Assembly (NCBI GenBank): GCA_930367205.1
Contig: OV884012.1
Location: 155,092,001-155,156,000 of the forward strand
Length of the DNA stretch: 64,000 nt
From: Acanthosoma haemorrhoidale
Taxonomy: Eukaryota > Arthropoda > Insecta > Hemiptera > Acanthosomatidae
Direction: 5' to 3'
Both the position numbers and the translations under genes were made by a program. Position 1 is the first letter of the stretch; each line of letters opens with the position of its first letter. Below the pieces are notes generated by a model, which searched no databases, had not been told where the DNA came from, and saw only the letters and a list, made by a program, of their open reading frames with translations. Positions 21,306-32,703 of the stretch are shown here, one piece after another.

Positions 21306-22508
21306 AGATCTCTGCGCGCATGCGTGTAGCAAGGCTGAGTACTGCTGTAGAGACGCGTACGGTCTTCTGCACAGGGCGGTAAGGTAAATGGGTCTCCCCA
21401 AATTTACCTTAACTGTCAAGTGGGGAAGCTTGGGATCAGTTGTAGTCAGTGGTGAAGCCACTGTCTTCCAATTGATGCCAAGGCGTATAGCAATTAAAAC
21501 GCCTCCGTAACCGTTAACTCTTTCAATGGCAGTTGAATAACCTTTAATGTGAAACGATTGTGTAGATACCCTAGTGTCTGTCAAAACTACAATATCTGGT
21601 CGGTAGAGAGCTAGCAGCACTTCTACCTCATCTATTTTGGTCAGGAGACCATCAACGTTAAAATTTAACACTTGGTAATCTACCATTGTTGATGTTTACC
21701 AGATATCATAGCCATGAGCATTTGGCTACAGAAGTCTACTAGGGCAGTTACCCATTTCGGTGCGCATTCAAGGTCTTTACGCTGGTCGTTTGTAAGAAAA
21801 CTTTAGCCTAGGATCTAGGTACTCACAATTGTTATTTTCCGGAGTGTCCTGCGAAGTTCTGGGGGCAGTTCTCGACGTGGAGGGGGCTGCTCTCGTCTTC
21901 GAAGGATGAGCCGTTTCTTCATCTCTAGCTTGAAAGAGCTTGAAGAGCGGGTTCTGCCAGGCAGGTACAGATGGCGGTGGAGCAGGTCTCGTTAGTGGCA
22001 CGTCTAGGCGGCTCCTCTTCTGCTGGGGCTGCACTCTGTCGGGGGCCGGTCTGACTCTGGCTAGTAGCTTCTTCCTCTCCTCACAGCCTCTGTACGAGGC
22101 GGGATGTGCCTCGCCGCAGTTGAAACACTTCAGCGGTGCCGTCTCGTTCCTAGGGCACTGCGCCACCTCGTGGGGTCCTGCACATCTCACACATTTGGTT
22201 TTTCTGCCACAATGGTTTTTTGTGTGGCCGAATTCTTGGCATCGGTGACACTGCGGTAGCCCTCTCTCTTCTTTAAATGTCACTACACGAATTATTACGT
22301 GATTTATAGCACGTAGCTTTTTAATGGCATTTAGGGTGACGTTCGCGTTTGTTGTTACAATAATTGGTGCAATATCCGTTTTTCTGCCTGTTGGGTCGCT
22401 TTTCCGAAGTCGTCTCACATCGACGACTCCTGGCACTGTTTCAATTATTATGTTTTTTATCTCTTCGATGTCTTCCTCGACATCTAGCCAAGAATGAGAT
22501 TTTACCAA
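21306..22508 (-). mobile_element. Jockey-A fragment, - strand (ORF1 3' part and ORF2 5' part)
   Basis: 21300-21686 encodes the ORF2 endonuclease N-terminus. The first 373 bp are an almost exact inverted copy of 16680-17052, sharing unusual variants such as CRRPYASLQQY. 21777-22508 encodes ORF1 from the PRE region through the three zinc knuckles (CHRCQEFGHTKNHC, CVRCAGPHEVAQC, CFNCGEAHPASYRGC) to the Ser/Pro-rich tail, with a frameshift near 21805. The left end abuts the truncated RT element. The right end is fused to the middle of a U2 spacer at about 22509. Both are rearrangement breakpoints, with no TSD or poly(A). Confidence 0.8.
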
Positions 22509-22968
22509 CTGACTAACTAACTAACAATAGTATAAAATAACTAAAATCATAATAATAAAAGACAAACTTTAAACTAATATAAACGTTGCAACGGACTAAA
22601 TAAATAAAATCTACAACTTAAATTCTAAGAGTTAAGTAGAACCGTTCTAACGGATAAAACTAAAATTAAATCTAACGGTAAAACCTAAATTAAAACTAAA
22701 GGCCAACAGGTAACTAGAAAAGACGATCTTTATTTACCTTTTTTTCTTCGATGTAAACGATACGTCCCACTCTAATGCTAATTAATACTAATACTCCGAA
22801 GCTTGCTTTCTTTCTTAATCGCTTCTTATTAGCTCATCGAGCCGAGAAGCAATTTCTGAATCGTCCTTTGTTTATTTATTATTAGCATATACATTATACA
22901 AGCATCCTATGCGTTGAGTGACCAATGCACACAACATCAGGACTTGTGCCGACATGAACAGTACCTTT
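22509..22968 (-). repeat. U2 spacer, 3'-flank part
   Basis: The U2-downstream ~460 bp of the spacer, joined at its right side to U2 (22969) and at its left to the Jockey-A fragment. It includes the U2-like hairpin at about 22822-22855. Confidence 0.85.
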
Positions 22969-23114
22969 AAAAGCCATTCCCGGAGGTACTTCAATACCGG
23001 GCCGACCCCAGCGGAGCTAGAGCAAGCTCTAAGATCTCCGCCATTTTCCAAAAATCATTTTAAACCTGAGGACCCCATGTAGAGGTCTACCAGAGATTAA
23101 ACTGATAAGAACAG
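22969..23114 (-). ncRNA. U2: U2 snRNA 3' part, interrupted by Utopia-1
   Basis: U2 nt 43 to the 3' end on the - strand, ending with the duplicated target CTGATAAGAACAG (23102-23114, as read on +) directly against the Utopia-1 3' end. The matching 5' part is at 28181-28234. Confidence 0.9.
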
Positions 23115-23265
23115 AGCAAAAATGAGGTATATTTGGTGATTTATAAACTGAGTCATGACTGCGCACCACTCTTGTGGTGAGATTACATTTTAAAGGATTA
23201 ATATTTACAATTCACACTATTTGTTTGATATACACATATAATACATTGTGGGATCCCTAACAGTC

Positions 23266-26187
23266 CTAGAGATCCCGTATATTGTTAGACGTCTGTTGTA
23301 GGACCGGCGTAGGCTGTCCTGCACCCCTCACGTCCAGCCCGGCGTTGTCACTTACGTCGAGCCCGGCGTTGTCGATAACGTCTAGCCCGGCTGACGGGAT
23401 GTCGTCATGGAACAACCACTTGACACCCATCCGCTTGGAGGCCTGCCTCCCCCTTGTCCAGTGGTCTGACCCTTGTCCAGATTTGTCCCTCATCTCCTCA
23501 GTGACCTCTCCTAAAAGGAAGGCCCCTACGTCCGAGCGTTGCCCTACCTTCGTTCTTCCTAGGGCGGTCTTCTCCAGCGCTTGGGCTGCCATCAGGCGGA
23601 GTTTCGCGTCTCTCGACGTTAGCAATTTGAACGGCCCATCGATGAGCGCCAGGTCACTCTCCTCAGCTGCTATCGGAAACCCGCACAGTCCTTCCGACCT
23701 AGCGCCATAGATGTATTCGTTGGCGGCTTCTTGAGGCACCGCCAGAGTTCTCTTGATGTCTGCTCTCAAGATCCTGTCGACTTTCACCCAGTCGCCTTTC
23801 TTGATGTGGCCGTTCCTCATCGTAAAGTTAAGCGAGGGGTAGACAAATGATTTAATGGCATCTAGCCGTTGCCATGGGGCTAGTTTGGACTCCATAATGC
23901 CCCTCACTTTTGCTGCTATTTCCTCAAGCTCCGCCTGATGCCTGATTGCTCTGAAGCCGATGGGGTTACCCAGGAAGTCATGGGTTTCTCCCTCCCCAAT
24001 TGGCCTCACTATTGTAGCTCCTATGGTGAACGTAGTGTCCCTCAGTCCCACCGGCACCCTTCCAGTGAGATGCATCGTCTTACATTTAGCCGGGTTAACT
24101 GCTAGCCCTGTTCTTGCTAGGGCTATCACTGCCTCATCCAGCCGTGCCTGGAGTGTCACTGGGTCCTTCGCCAAAATTGTGAGGTCGTCAGCATAGGCCA
24201 GTACGGTGTGCTCCTCTGCTTCCACATCCAGCTCCCTCACTACGTGGTCAAGGTCTATGACAAATAGGAGCCCGCTGAGAGGACACCCCTGCTTGATTCC
24301 TCTCGTGATGGGTATTGGGCCGATCGTTCCTTCGGGGGAGTCCACGCTGGTGACTGAATTCTCATACAGGTCCTGGATTACTGCCACCATCACATTCCCT
24401 GCACCTCGCCTCCTAAGTGTCTCCGTTATGCACTGGTGGGGGATGGACCCAAAAGCGTTAGCCACATCCACCCACAGGTCTTTCTTCGTTGTCCGAGTCT
24501 CCTTCATCTTATTTTGCAGTACAAAATTGTGTTCGAAGACTCCGTCATGCGGCATGAAACCCTTCTGCTGTTCCGACATGACGGAGTTGACTCGGCACCA
24601 TCGCGATATCCGTGTGGCAATGAGCCCCGCATATATCTTATATATAGGGCGGAACATTGCAATCGGCCTCCAGTCGTGGACTGTTCTTGGTGATTCCGTC
24701 TTGGGCAGAAATATCGTCCTTGAAGACTTCCAATCTGCCGGTACTCTCCTGTGTCGCAGACATATATTGTACATTGTACACAGTATCTTCGCCTGAGGGT
24801 CGACCTTCTTCCAGCACCGATAGTCGATACCATCGGCCCCCGGTGAAGAATTCTCGAACCTGCGCAGGCGGTCTCGTACCTCTTCCGGGGTGAACGGGGC
24901 TGTCTCCACTTCTTCACCCGCCTCTCTCACGTTGTCGAGCACCGTAGGGTCCCATGCCGTCTCTTCTCCACTCCCTGCGAGATGGGCCGCTAGTTCCTCT
25001 GCCGGTACAGTACATTGCACCCCAGTCTGTCCGAGTACCATACGGATCGCTTTCCTTCGATTTAGCCTGTATATCCGCTGGATTGTTTTTGCGTCCGCTG
25101 TGTCCGTCCGTCTCCTTGTCGCTCCTCGTTCTTTGTCCTTGATGTCGCATCTGGCCCTGACTTCCACGATTACTTCCGCCACGATGCCCTCAAACCTCCT
25201 TCAGGACACCTCACTCGGTGTCTCCTGCGCTAGTGCACTCAGCCTCTCCTTAAAAGTACCCAATAGCGTCTCTTCCTCTGCAGGCTGCTCTTCTCTGGCC
25301 GGGGCTGCTACTAGTACCTCCTCCTCGTCAGCTTCAGTAGGTATTACCTCAATCCTATTGAGTATGTCAGGGTTTATAGCAGTAGTTGGGGGTCCCTCTT
25401 CCCGTCCGTTGTTAGCTGTCACGTTTTGTCTGTACCGTCTAGTATTGTCACCGGCCCCCACACTCCTGTCCCTCTCAACACTCACTGTCACCATTACTTC
25501 GGGCCAGTGTCTTTCTGGTGCCGTGGTTGGTGTAATGTTGACCTGCTCCTCTCTGACCGGATCTGTTATAGCATCCTCTGCCTCTTCTGTCCCAGGATGT
25601 ACGCTGCTTCCTTCAATGGACTCCATCGTTGGTGCTGCAATGGGGTCTCCTCCAGCTACTTCCTCCACCACAGCACCTGCTACCCGTCCTGTCTGGTCAT
25701 CCTGAGCCGTCCTGGCCGTAGACCGGAGCCTCCGGCCCGTGTTCGCAGTACCCAGGTTGGCTGCAGCTTCTCGGCGTCTGGACCCTATTACGTGAATTAA
25801 ACTGATGTCGTTTCGCAATCCGATCCCTGATGCGAACATGGCAGGACAATGAGGGCACGTCCGAAGCTCTTCTCCCCTCGCAACAACAACAGGCTTCGCT
25901 ACATGGAGTAAACACGGGTGTCGTGAAGCCTGAACGGTCAGTATAACTTCCTGACATAGTGAACAGATGTTCTGTGTCCTAATCTCTTTGAGATTATGGA
26001 CTGATTGAAGGTGTCGTATTAAGGATTGTAGGGCTGACCCCGTAGTTTTTGCCAAGAGTATCCTAGGACACCCTTCCATAGGGCACCGGGCATAACCCTG
26101 CCCACTGTGGATGACCGGAAGCGGATGAAAGGCTTTAAGAAAATCCCCCTCCACCACATAATACGGTCGTTCACCAACCGCGGCCAT
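23266..26187 (-). pseudogene. Utopia-1 ORF, RLE domain deleted and one nonsense codon
   Basis: Same frame throughout. The N-terminal zinc fingers are present, but the third reads LRNDISLIH, so the first of its two His is Asp. A TGA at about 25198-25200 interrupts the frame where the intact copy has TGG (ETPSAVSWRRFEG). The RT is complete, with DVANAFGSIPHQC, GIKQGCPLSG and YADD, but NKMKETRTTKKDLWVDV lacks three residues found in the intact copy. After HDDIP the protein jumps to SAGLDVIDNAGLDV: an in-frame deletion removed the CCHC motif and the RPD..D endonuclease. No independent transposition is expected. The start at 26187 is chosen by alignment with Utopia-2; the frame extends to 26274. 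Confidence 0.85.
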
Positions 26188-28180
26188 GTCGTTAGTAAGC
26201 GTTATGTACCTTTTACCTTTGTCCTTTACCCTGTCCCGTGTTCCTTGTCCCACAGTCCCGTAGCCCACCCACACTACGTAGCCCTAATACCCATATATCC
26301 ACAATAAGGACAGCACACTGTCACAATGCTATACATATAGTACAAAAGTCAATTACAATATAGGTAGGATATCAGGATGGGTAGAGTAGGGGTTCAGAAG
26401 ATTTAAACTGTTCTTTGGAAATGACGAAGTACACCTGTGTCGGGGTGACCGGTAATGCAGTATCCGGGACGACCCAACTCACTCACCAATTCACACTAAT
26501 CTTACCAAAGTCCAGTACACAAGCCGCACAATAACACCTAAGCCTAAATAAAATAAAGCAAACTTAATATCTAGAAAATCTATACATTATACAGTGTTAA
26601 TTCTTTTAGGAAAGATCAAGACTGCAGCCAAACAGTTCTAGACGCTATTGCCCTGTCCTAACAACAAGCTGAATATCCAGAAAGCTATACATTACACAGG
26701 TTTTAAATCTGTAAGAAAGAGCAAGACTGTAATCAACCACACACACACAAACACAGCCGTTGGATTCTAACGGTGGCGCAAAAAATAAAATAAAATATAT
26801 ATAATAAAGAAAAGTCAATCCTAACATTAAACGCGCTATCTACAAAGTCTATACAGTACGCAAGTGGAATCTTTAATAAAGTGATGGTAAAAACCGCTAG
26901 GGCCCCCCCCCCGTCTACGTCAAAACAAAAGAGCGAACCAACAGCTGTGTAGGTGACACAGTACACAGGTGTAATAATTTAAGAAACATAATGGGGGTCA
27001 GAAAAACAAGAGAGCCGTTGGATTCCAACGGTGGCGCTATCTTAGTGTCCAATATGAGGAACCACACTAGGCTCTCAGGCTATACTTAATGTTAAAACAA
27101 AGACAGTGTCACGTACCTTGAGCGTGTGTTAACTACACAACACGCTTACTCAAGACCTTCGCCGCTTCCTGGGGGCTGCTGTCACACCGACGGGTTGGCG
27201 TCCTCGCAGAGAAGAGTGCCAGGGTTGCTGCTCACCACACAAGTCCACTGCAGCCGCCGCTATTTCCGTGACTGCTGCTGAAGCGAGGAAATTCCGACAC
27301 GCACTGTCAATCCGTTGACTGTCACCCCGGCCCGATTCGCACCACACTCCCTACAGCGTCTATGTCTATGTCTATGTCTACCTTCACTGACTAAGGGCCA
27401 CACCACAAGTTTATGACCCGAACTACTTATAAGCAGAAGCGAAGCTTTGCTATCTAACTTAACTACAGCCACTATACAATCAGGGGCTATAACTACTTAA
27501 AATGAACTTAGCACCTAATTTTATAACTACCTACTGTGCCACCTAGCTTATCAACTAACAGCCACACTACAAGTTAGGGCTATACAACTTACTAGCAGAA
27601 GCAATAAGCTTCGCTGTCTACCTTAAGACTAATAGCCACACTACAATTAGGGCTAGAACACTACTTATTAGCAGAAGCAGTACACTTCGCTATCTAACTT
27701 ATAACTATTAGCCACTCTACAAATTAGGGCCATATGACTACTTATTAGCAGAAGCAATAACCTTTGCTGTCTAATTTAAAACTAAAGCCATACTACAATT
27801 TATGGCTATATTACTACTTATCAGCAGAAGCAGAGCTTCGCTATCTAAAGGCCACACTACTAATTAGGGCCATGACTACTTAAACAACTAAAATGAAAAC
27901 TTAAAACCAAAATAAATTAAAATCAACACACACACATTCTGTCACTGTCACTGACACCGTCACCTGTCACCTGTCACCTGTCACCTGTCATTTGTCAAAT
28001 GTCAAATGTCAAATGTCAATGTCACTGGCAGGTGTCAAACCCCGAAACTGGCTAATATTGGCTGGGAAGCGCAGCCAATAGGCCCGGAAAAAGGAGGAAA
28101 CCGAAAATCCCGATTCCCGAAAATACCCCCCAAGAATATATACGTCTTGAGGAGGCCAAAAAACCAATGTCTGAACGGGA
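26188..28180 (-). repeat. Utopia-1 5' UTR with minirepeats (deleted copy)
   Basis: Contains a CA-repeat (26739-26755), a C-run (26906-26914) and two hairpin-like CCGTTGGATT(C)nAACGGTGGCGC motifs (about 26757 and 27013). A ~75-bp minirepeat at 27370-27880 carries AGCAGAAGC five times, each followed by CTTCGCT. TGTCACC/TGTCAAA short repeats lie at 27940-28040. The 5' terminal ~150 nt can form strong hairpins. No ORF is supported. Confidence 0.7.
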
Positions 28181-28234
28181 CTGATAAGAACAGATACTAC
28201 ATCTTTGATCTTAGCTCATCGAGCCGAGAAGCGA
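28181..28234 (-). ncRNA. U2: U2 snRNA 5' part (nt 1-54/55), interrupted
   Basis: ATCGCTTCTCGGCTCGATGA.. on the - strand, through GTAGTA and the target duplication. Followed on the right by the normal upstream spacer. The loop carries G (GCTCGATGAGC), where intact array copies have T. Confidence 0.9.
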
Positions 28235-29464
28235 TAGCACCTACCGTTAAGTACGCTCACCTGATAACATTATGGCGTGGGGCGGTGCCGGGAGGCAATA
28301 CGGAAAAAATACGATACTCATCGCAAAATTATACTTAAATAAAATGTTTTTGTTGAATAATCAATCTACTACTCCCTGTAAATATCACATTTTAAAAAAA
28401 ACTAATGAGATACTTTTTTATTGTTATAGATTGGAATCGGCTAATCAACGGAACATCAAAGGTGGAGCGAGAGCAGCTAGAGCCACCTGTAGGTCACAAC
28501 TGGAACCCAATGGGGAGCTACAATTTTGATCTCGAGTCATTACTTACTGAGCAGTAGAGTCATCACCGTTTCTCCTGCACAGAATGGGGGACAAGGAAAG
28601 CTTACAAGTGTGAATAGAGGATAAAATGAGCAATAGTGAGTCTATAAGTAGCACAAAAATAGAATCTCTCAAGACATACTGTAAATAAAACGCCCAAGAA
28701 CAAGACATTTTAAACATCAAGGAAGGTTAAAATGATAGAACAAAATCTAGGTAGCTTCAGCAACGACTCCGTCAAATTAGAAAACAGATGTAGTTCAATA
28801 GGAAAGTCGTGGTCCGAGTAGAGCAGCAATCGCCAGTGCAACTAACCCTAAAGTTAAAAACAAACCTAATATTAACTTAAATTAAGGAGAAGCCTAAAAA
28901 CCGTTGCAATAGTCCAACAAATAAGAACATTTTCACTAACTATTAACTGAAAATCCCGTTATGCGGGGTTTCAATGCAACTAAAACTTAGAAAAACCGTT
29001 GGATTTTACCAACTAACTAACAATAGTATAAAATAACTAAAATCATAATAATAAAAGACAAACTTTAAACTAATATAAACGTTGCAACGGACTAAATAAA
29101 TAAAATCTACAACTTAAATTCTAAGAGTTAAGTAGAACCGTTCTAACGGATAAAACTAAAATTAAATCTAACGGTAAAACCTAAATTAAAACTAAAGGCC
29201 AACAGGTAACTAGAAAAGACGATCTGTATTTACCTTTTTTTCTTCGGTGTAAACGATACGTCCCACTCTAATGCTTATTAATACTAATACTCCGATGCTT
29301 GCTTTCTTTCTTAATCGCTTCTTATTAGCTCATCGAGCCGAGAAGCAATTTCTGAATCGTCCTTTGTTTATTTATTATTAGCATATACATTATACAAGCA
29401 TCCTATGCGTTGAGTGACCAATGCACACAACATCAGGACTTGTGCCGACATGAACAGTACCTTT
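28235..29464 (-). repeat. U2 intergenic spacer, complete unit
   Basis: A 1230-bp spacer between the U2 5' part at 28234 and the U2 3' part at 29465. It differs from the right-hand array by scattered substitutions and by a 3-nt insertion in the hairpin (29312-29350). No gene seen. Confidence 0.85.
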
Positions 29465-29610
29465 AAAAGCCATTCCCGGAGGTACTTCAATACCGGGCCG
29501 ACCCCAGCGGAGCTAGAGCAAGCTCTAAGATCTCCGCCATTTTCCAAAAATCATTTTAAACCTGAGGACCCCATGTAGAGGTCTACCAGAGATTAAACTG
29601 ATAAGAACAG
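29465..29610 (-). ncRNA. U2: U2 snRNA 3' part, interrupted by Utopia-1
   Basis: U2 nt 43 to the 3' end on the - strand, abutting a Utopia-1 3' end. The corresponding 5' part was lost in the deletion that ends at 32353. Confidence 0.9.
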
Positions 29611-32353
29611 AGCAAAAATGAGGTATATTTGGTGATTTATAAACTGAGTCATGACTGCACACCACTCTTGTGGTGAGATTACATTTTAAAGGATTAATAT
29701 TTACAATTCACACTATTTGTTTGATATACACATATAATACATTGTGGGATCCCTAACAGTCCTAGAGATCCCGTATATTGTTAGACGTCTGTTGTAGGAC
29801 CGGCGTAGGCTGTCCTGCACCCCTCACGTCCAGCCCGGCGTTGTCACTTACGTCGAGCCCGGCGTTGTCGATAACGTCTAGCCCGGCGTTGTCAACTACG
29901 TCTAGCCCGGCGTCGTGCTGCACATCTCGCCCGGCGTTGACCCTCACATCTTGTCGGGCGTCGTCTATCTCATCCAGCCAGTCCCACTCGGAGCTTGGTG
30001 ATAGCATTTGGACGGCTTCGCTTTCCTCTAGCTCATCCCGTAGGCCTTGTAGGAGCATGAGATAGTGTTCCCTGAGTGACGGCAATGGGGGCGCCTCGTC
30101 TACTGGCAGCGCACTTCCCATGTCACTCCGACTTGATGATCCTGGGATTCTTGGCGAGAAGGCGGCCTCGTCTGCTGTCAGCCCAACTCCCCTCACAGCT
30201 GTCATTCCTGGTATTGTTCGTTGTGGACTAGGGGCAGCCTCGTCTGCAGGCGGCAAGATTCCCCTATCCCACCAGATTTTTCCTAGCGGGCTCCAGATCG
30301 GTCGTGGATCATGGTTTATCCTCCAGGGCCTTTCCTGACCAGTATCGCCCCAGAGTCCCGCGTCACTCCAGAGATCGTCATCGTCCTCAAGACCGGCGAT
30401 GTCCTCAAGACCGGCGTCGTCCCCAAGACCGGCGACGTCCTCACGACCGGCGACGTCCTCAAGCCCGGCGTTGATCACCAAGATCTCCTCCACTCGTCCT
30501 TCTGTTCTCTGTCCTCGTCTTGTCCCGGTCCGTCCGTCCTCGTTCGTCACACCCTCAGCCATGTCATGTCCTCCCAGTGTGTCCTCAACAACTTCCCCAA
30601 CGTCCTGGCTCAGGCGTTCCTCATTCTCTTCAGGTTGTGCTTCCATGTCCTCCTACTCTTCATCTTGAGGTCTGCACCACCTCACCGGTCTCTGCCTTCT
30701 CCCTGTGAGGTGCTCCATATACATGCACCTCGACCACGCGAGCGTCTCGGCTGTCACGATCCTCCTCATCTTCTTGAGGTATGATCGCGTGGCGAGGCGC
30801 TTCAAGATCCTATCATTCTCGACGTCCCACGTCCCCAGGGCACCAACCACTATTGCTGCCACCTGTGCCCTGGGGTACTCCCTTTGTAACACTTCCTTTG
30901 TGCCAGCATACTTGGCCTCTTTTGTTGCCCTGGCTGTGTGAAACGCCTCCATTCGGTTTTCAAAGGTTACCGTAGCGTCGAGGATGATAGCCTCATCTCC
31001 TTTCGCCAGCACCAGATCCGGACGCAGGAGACTACCATCCACTACACTATTCTTCCCTATTACCCGGTAACCTCTGTTCTTGGCAGTCGCCTCAACGCGG
31101 TCGACAATGGCATCATGTCTACGCTGCCTCAGGACGGCGTGGGTATTGCACCGCCCAATCACGTGCGCAAGACATTCATTTGCAAACCCACACCTCCTGC
31201 ATCTCTTGTCCAGTAGGTCGCTGCCTTTTATACACCCGTTCAGCGCCACCAGTTGTAGTCGTGCGCGGTGTATGAACCGCCAGTCCGCGAACGACAGGTA
31301 CTCCCCGGTTAGAAGAAAATGATTTGAGTCCGGAGAGCACCTGAGGCACTCGGCTACGCGGCCCTGCGAAATCTTTTGGCAGAGAACAGCTCCTCGCTGC
31401 AGCTGCTTCCTTCTTCTCAATATCTGAAGAACCTGTCCCCGCTGGTGGTTTCGGACTGCTTCCTCCCCGATGTTGAGCGTTGGGATGTCGTCATGGAACA
31501 ACCACTTGACACCCATCCGCTTGGAGGCCTGCCTCCCCCTTGTCCAGTGGTCTGACGCTTGTCCAGATTTGTCCCTTATCTCCTCAGTGATCTCTCCTGA
31601 AAGGAAGGCCCCTACGTCCGAGCGTTGCCCTACCTTCGTTCTTCCTAGGGCGGTCTTCTCCAGCGCTTGGGCTGCCATCAGGCGGAGTTTCGCGTCTCTC
31701 GACGTTAGCAATTTGAACGGCCCATCGATGAGCGCCAGGTCACTCTCCTCAGCTGCTATCGGAAACCCGCACAGTCCTTCCGACCTAGCGCCATAGATGT
31801 ATTCGTTGGCGGCTTCTTGAGGCACCGCCAGAGTTCTCTTGATGTCTGCTCTCAAGATCCTGTCGACTTTCACCCAGTCGCCTTTCTTGATGTGGCCGTT
31901 CCTCATCGTAAAGTTAAGCGAGGGGTAGACAAATGATTTAATGGCATCTAGCCGTTGCCATGGGGCTAGTTTGGACTCCATAATGCCCCTCGCTTTTGCT
32001 ACTATTTCTTCAAGCTCCGCCTGATGCCTGATTGCTCTGAAGCCGATGGGGTTACCCAGGAAGTCATGGGTTTCTCCCTCCCGAATTGGCCACACTATTG
32101 TAGCTCCTATGGTGAACGTAGTGTCCCTCAGTCCCACCGGCACCCTTCCAGTGAGGTGCATCGTCTTACATTTAGCCGGGTTAACTGTTAGCCCTGTTCT
32201 TGCTAGGGCTATCACTGCCTCATCCAGCCGTGCCTGGAGTGTCACTGGGTCCTTCGCCAAAATTGTGATGTCGTCAGCATAGGCCAGTACGGTGTGTTCC
32301 TCTGCTTCCACATCCAGCTCCCTCACTACGTGGTCCAGGCCGATGACAAATAG
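29611..32353 (-). mobile_element. Utopia-1 copy, 5' part deleted
   Basis: Has the normal 3' junction with U2 but lacks everything upstream of the RT YADD region by about 60 codons. At 32353/32354 it is joined to DNA that lies ~50 bp downstream of the next U2 gene. The missing DNA (5' ~4 kb of the element, the U2 5' part and most of one spacer) points to a deletion of about 5 kb after insertion rather than to incomplete reverse transcription. Confidence 0.85.
29762..32353 (-). pseudogene. Utopia-1 ORF C-terminal half (RT end, RLE, repeat tail)
   Basis: Begins inside RT motif B (..LLFVIGLDHVVRE), keeps YADD, and contains the whole CCHC motif (CRRCGFANECLAHVIGRC) and restriction-like endonuclease (RPDLVLAKG..ILDATV..KYAGTK). 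A TAG at 30647-30649 replaces a Glu codon in the acidic run after the endonuclease; the same frame then continues through the acidic and AGLD-repeat tail to 29762. It has fewer GLDVVDNA repeats than the full copy. It cannot be translated as a complete protein, since the N-terminus is gone. Confidence 0.85.
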
Positions 32354-32552
32354 CAGTGACCAATGCACACAACATCAGGACTTGTGCCGACATGAACAGT
32401 ACCTTTAAAAGCCATTCCCGGAGGTACTTCAATACCGGGCCGACCCCAGCGGAGCTAGAGCAAGCTCTAAGATCTCCGCCATTTTCCAAAAATCATTTTA
32501 AACCTGAGGACCCCATGTAGAGGTCTACCAGAGATTAAACTGATAAGAACAG
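32354..32552 (-). ncRNA. U2: U2 snRNA 3' part (32407-32552) with short 3' flank
   Basis: The U2 3' part is at 32407-32552, abutting the Utopia-2 3' end. 53 bp of normal downstream flank (32354-32406) remain before the deletion junction. The partner 5' part is at 38484-38538. Confidence 0.9.
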
Positions 32553-32703
32553 AGCAAATGAGTATATTTTTAAATACAATTTGGGGCGGTACTGGAATAC
32601 ATCTTACGTGATGCATTATACAATCTAAATTATCCTATATACATTCTGTGCATAATATACAAGTCATTGTGGGAACTCTAACATGCTAGAGAACCCCAAT
32701 ATA

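Larger units (their letters stand above)
23115..28180 (-). mobile_element. Utopia-1 element with internal deletion
   Basis: Inserted in U2 between the 3' part (to 23114) and the 5' part (from 28181), with the 13-bp target CTGTTCTTATCAG (U2 strand) on both sides. It is 5066 bp, against 6733 bp for the full copy at 50333-57065. The missing ~1.6 kb removes the endonuclease and most of the C-terminal region. The 5' UTR is complete. Confidence 0.9.

Noticed and set aside
22600..22900. Telomeric repeats because of CCTAA/TTAGG-like words in spacer and UTRs
   Set aside because: The words are scattered, never tandem, and belong to AT-rich spacer sequence.
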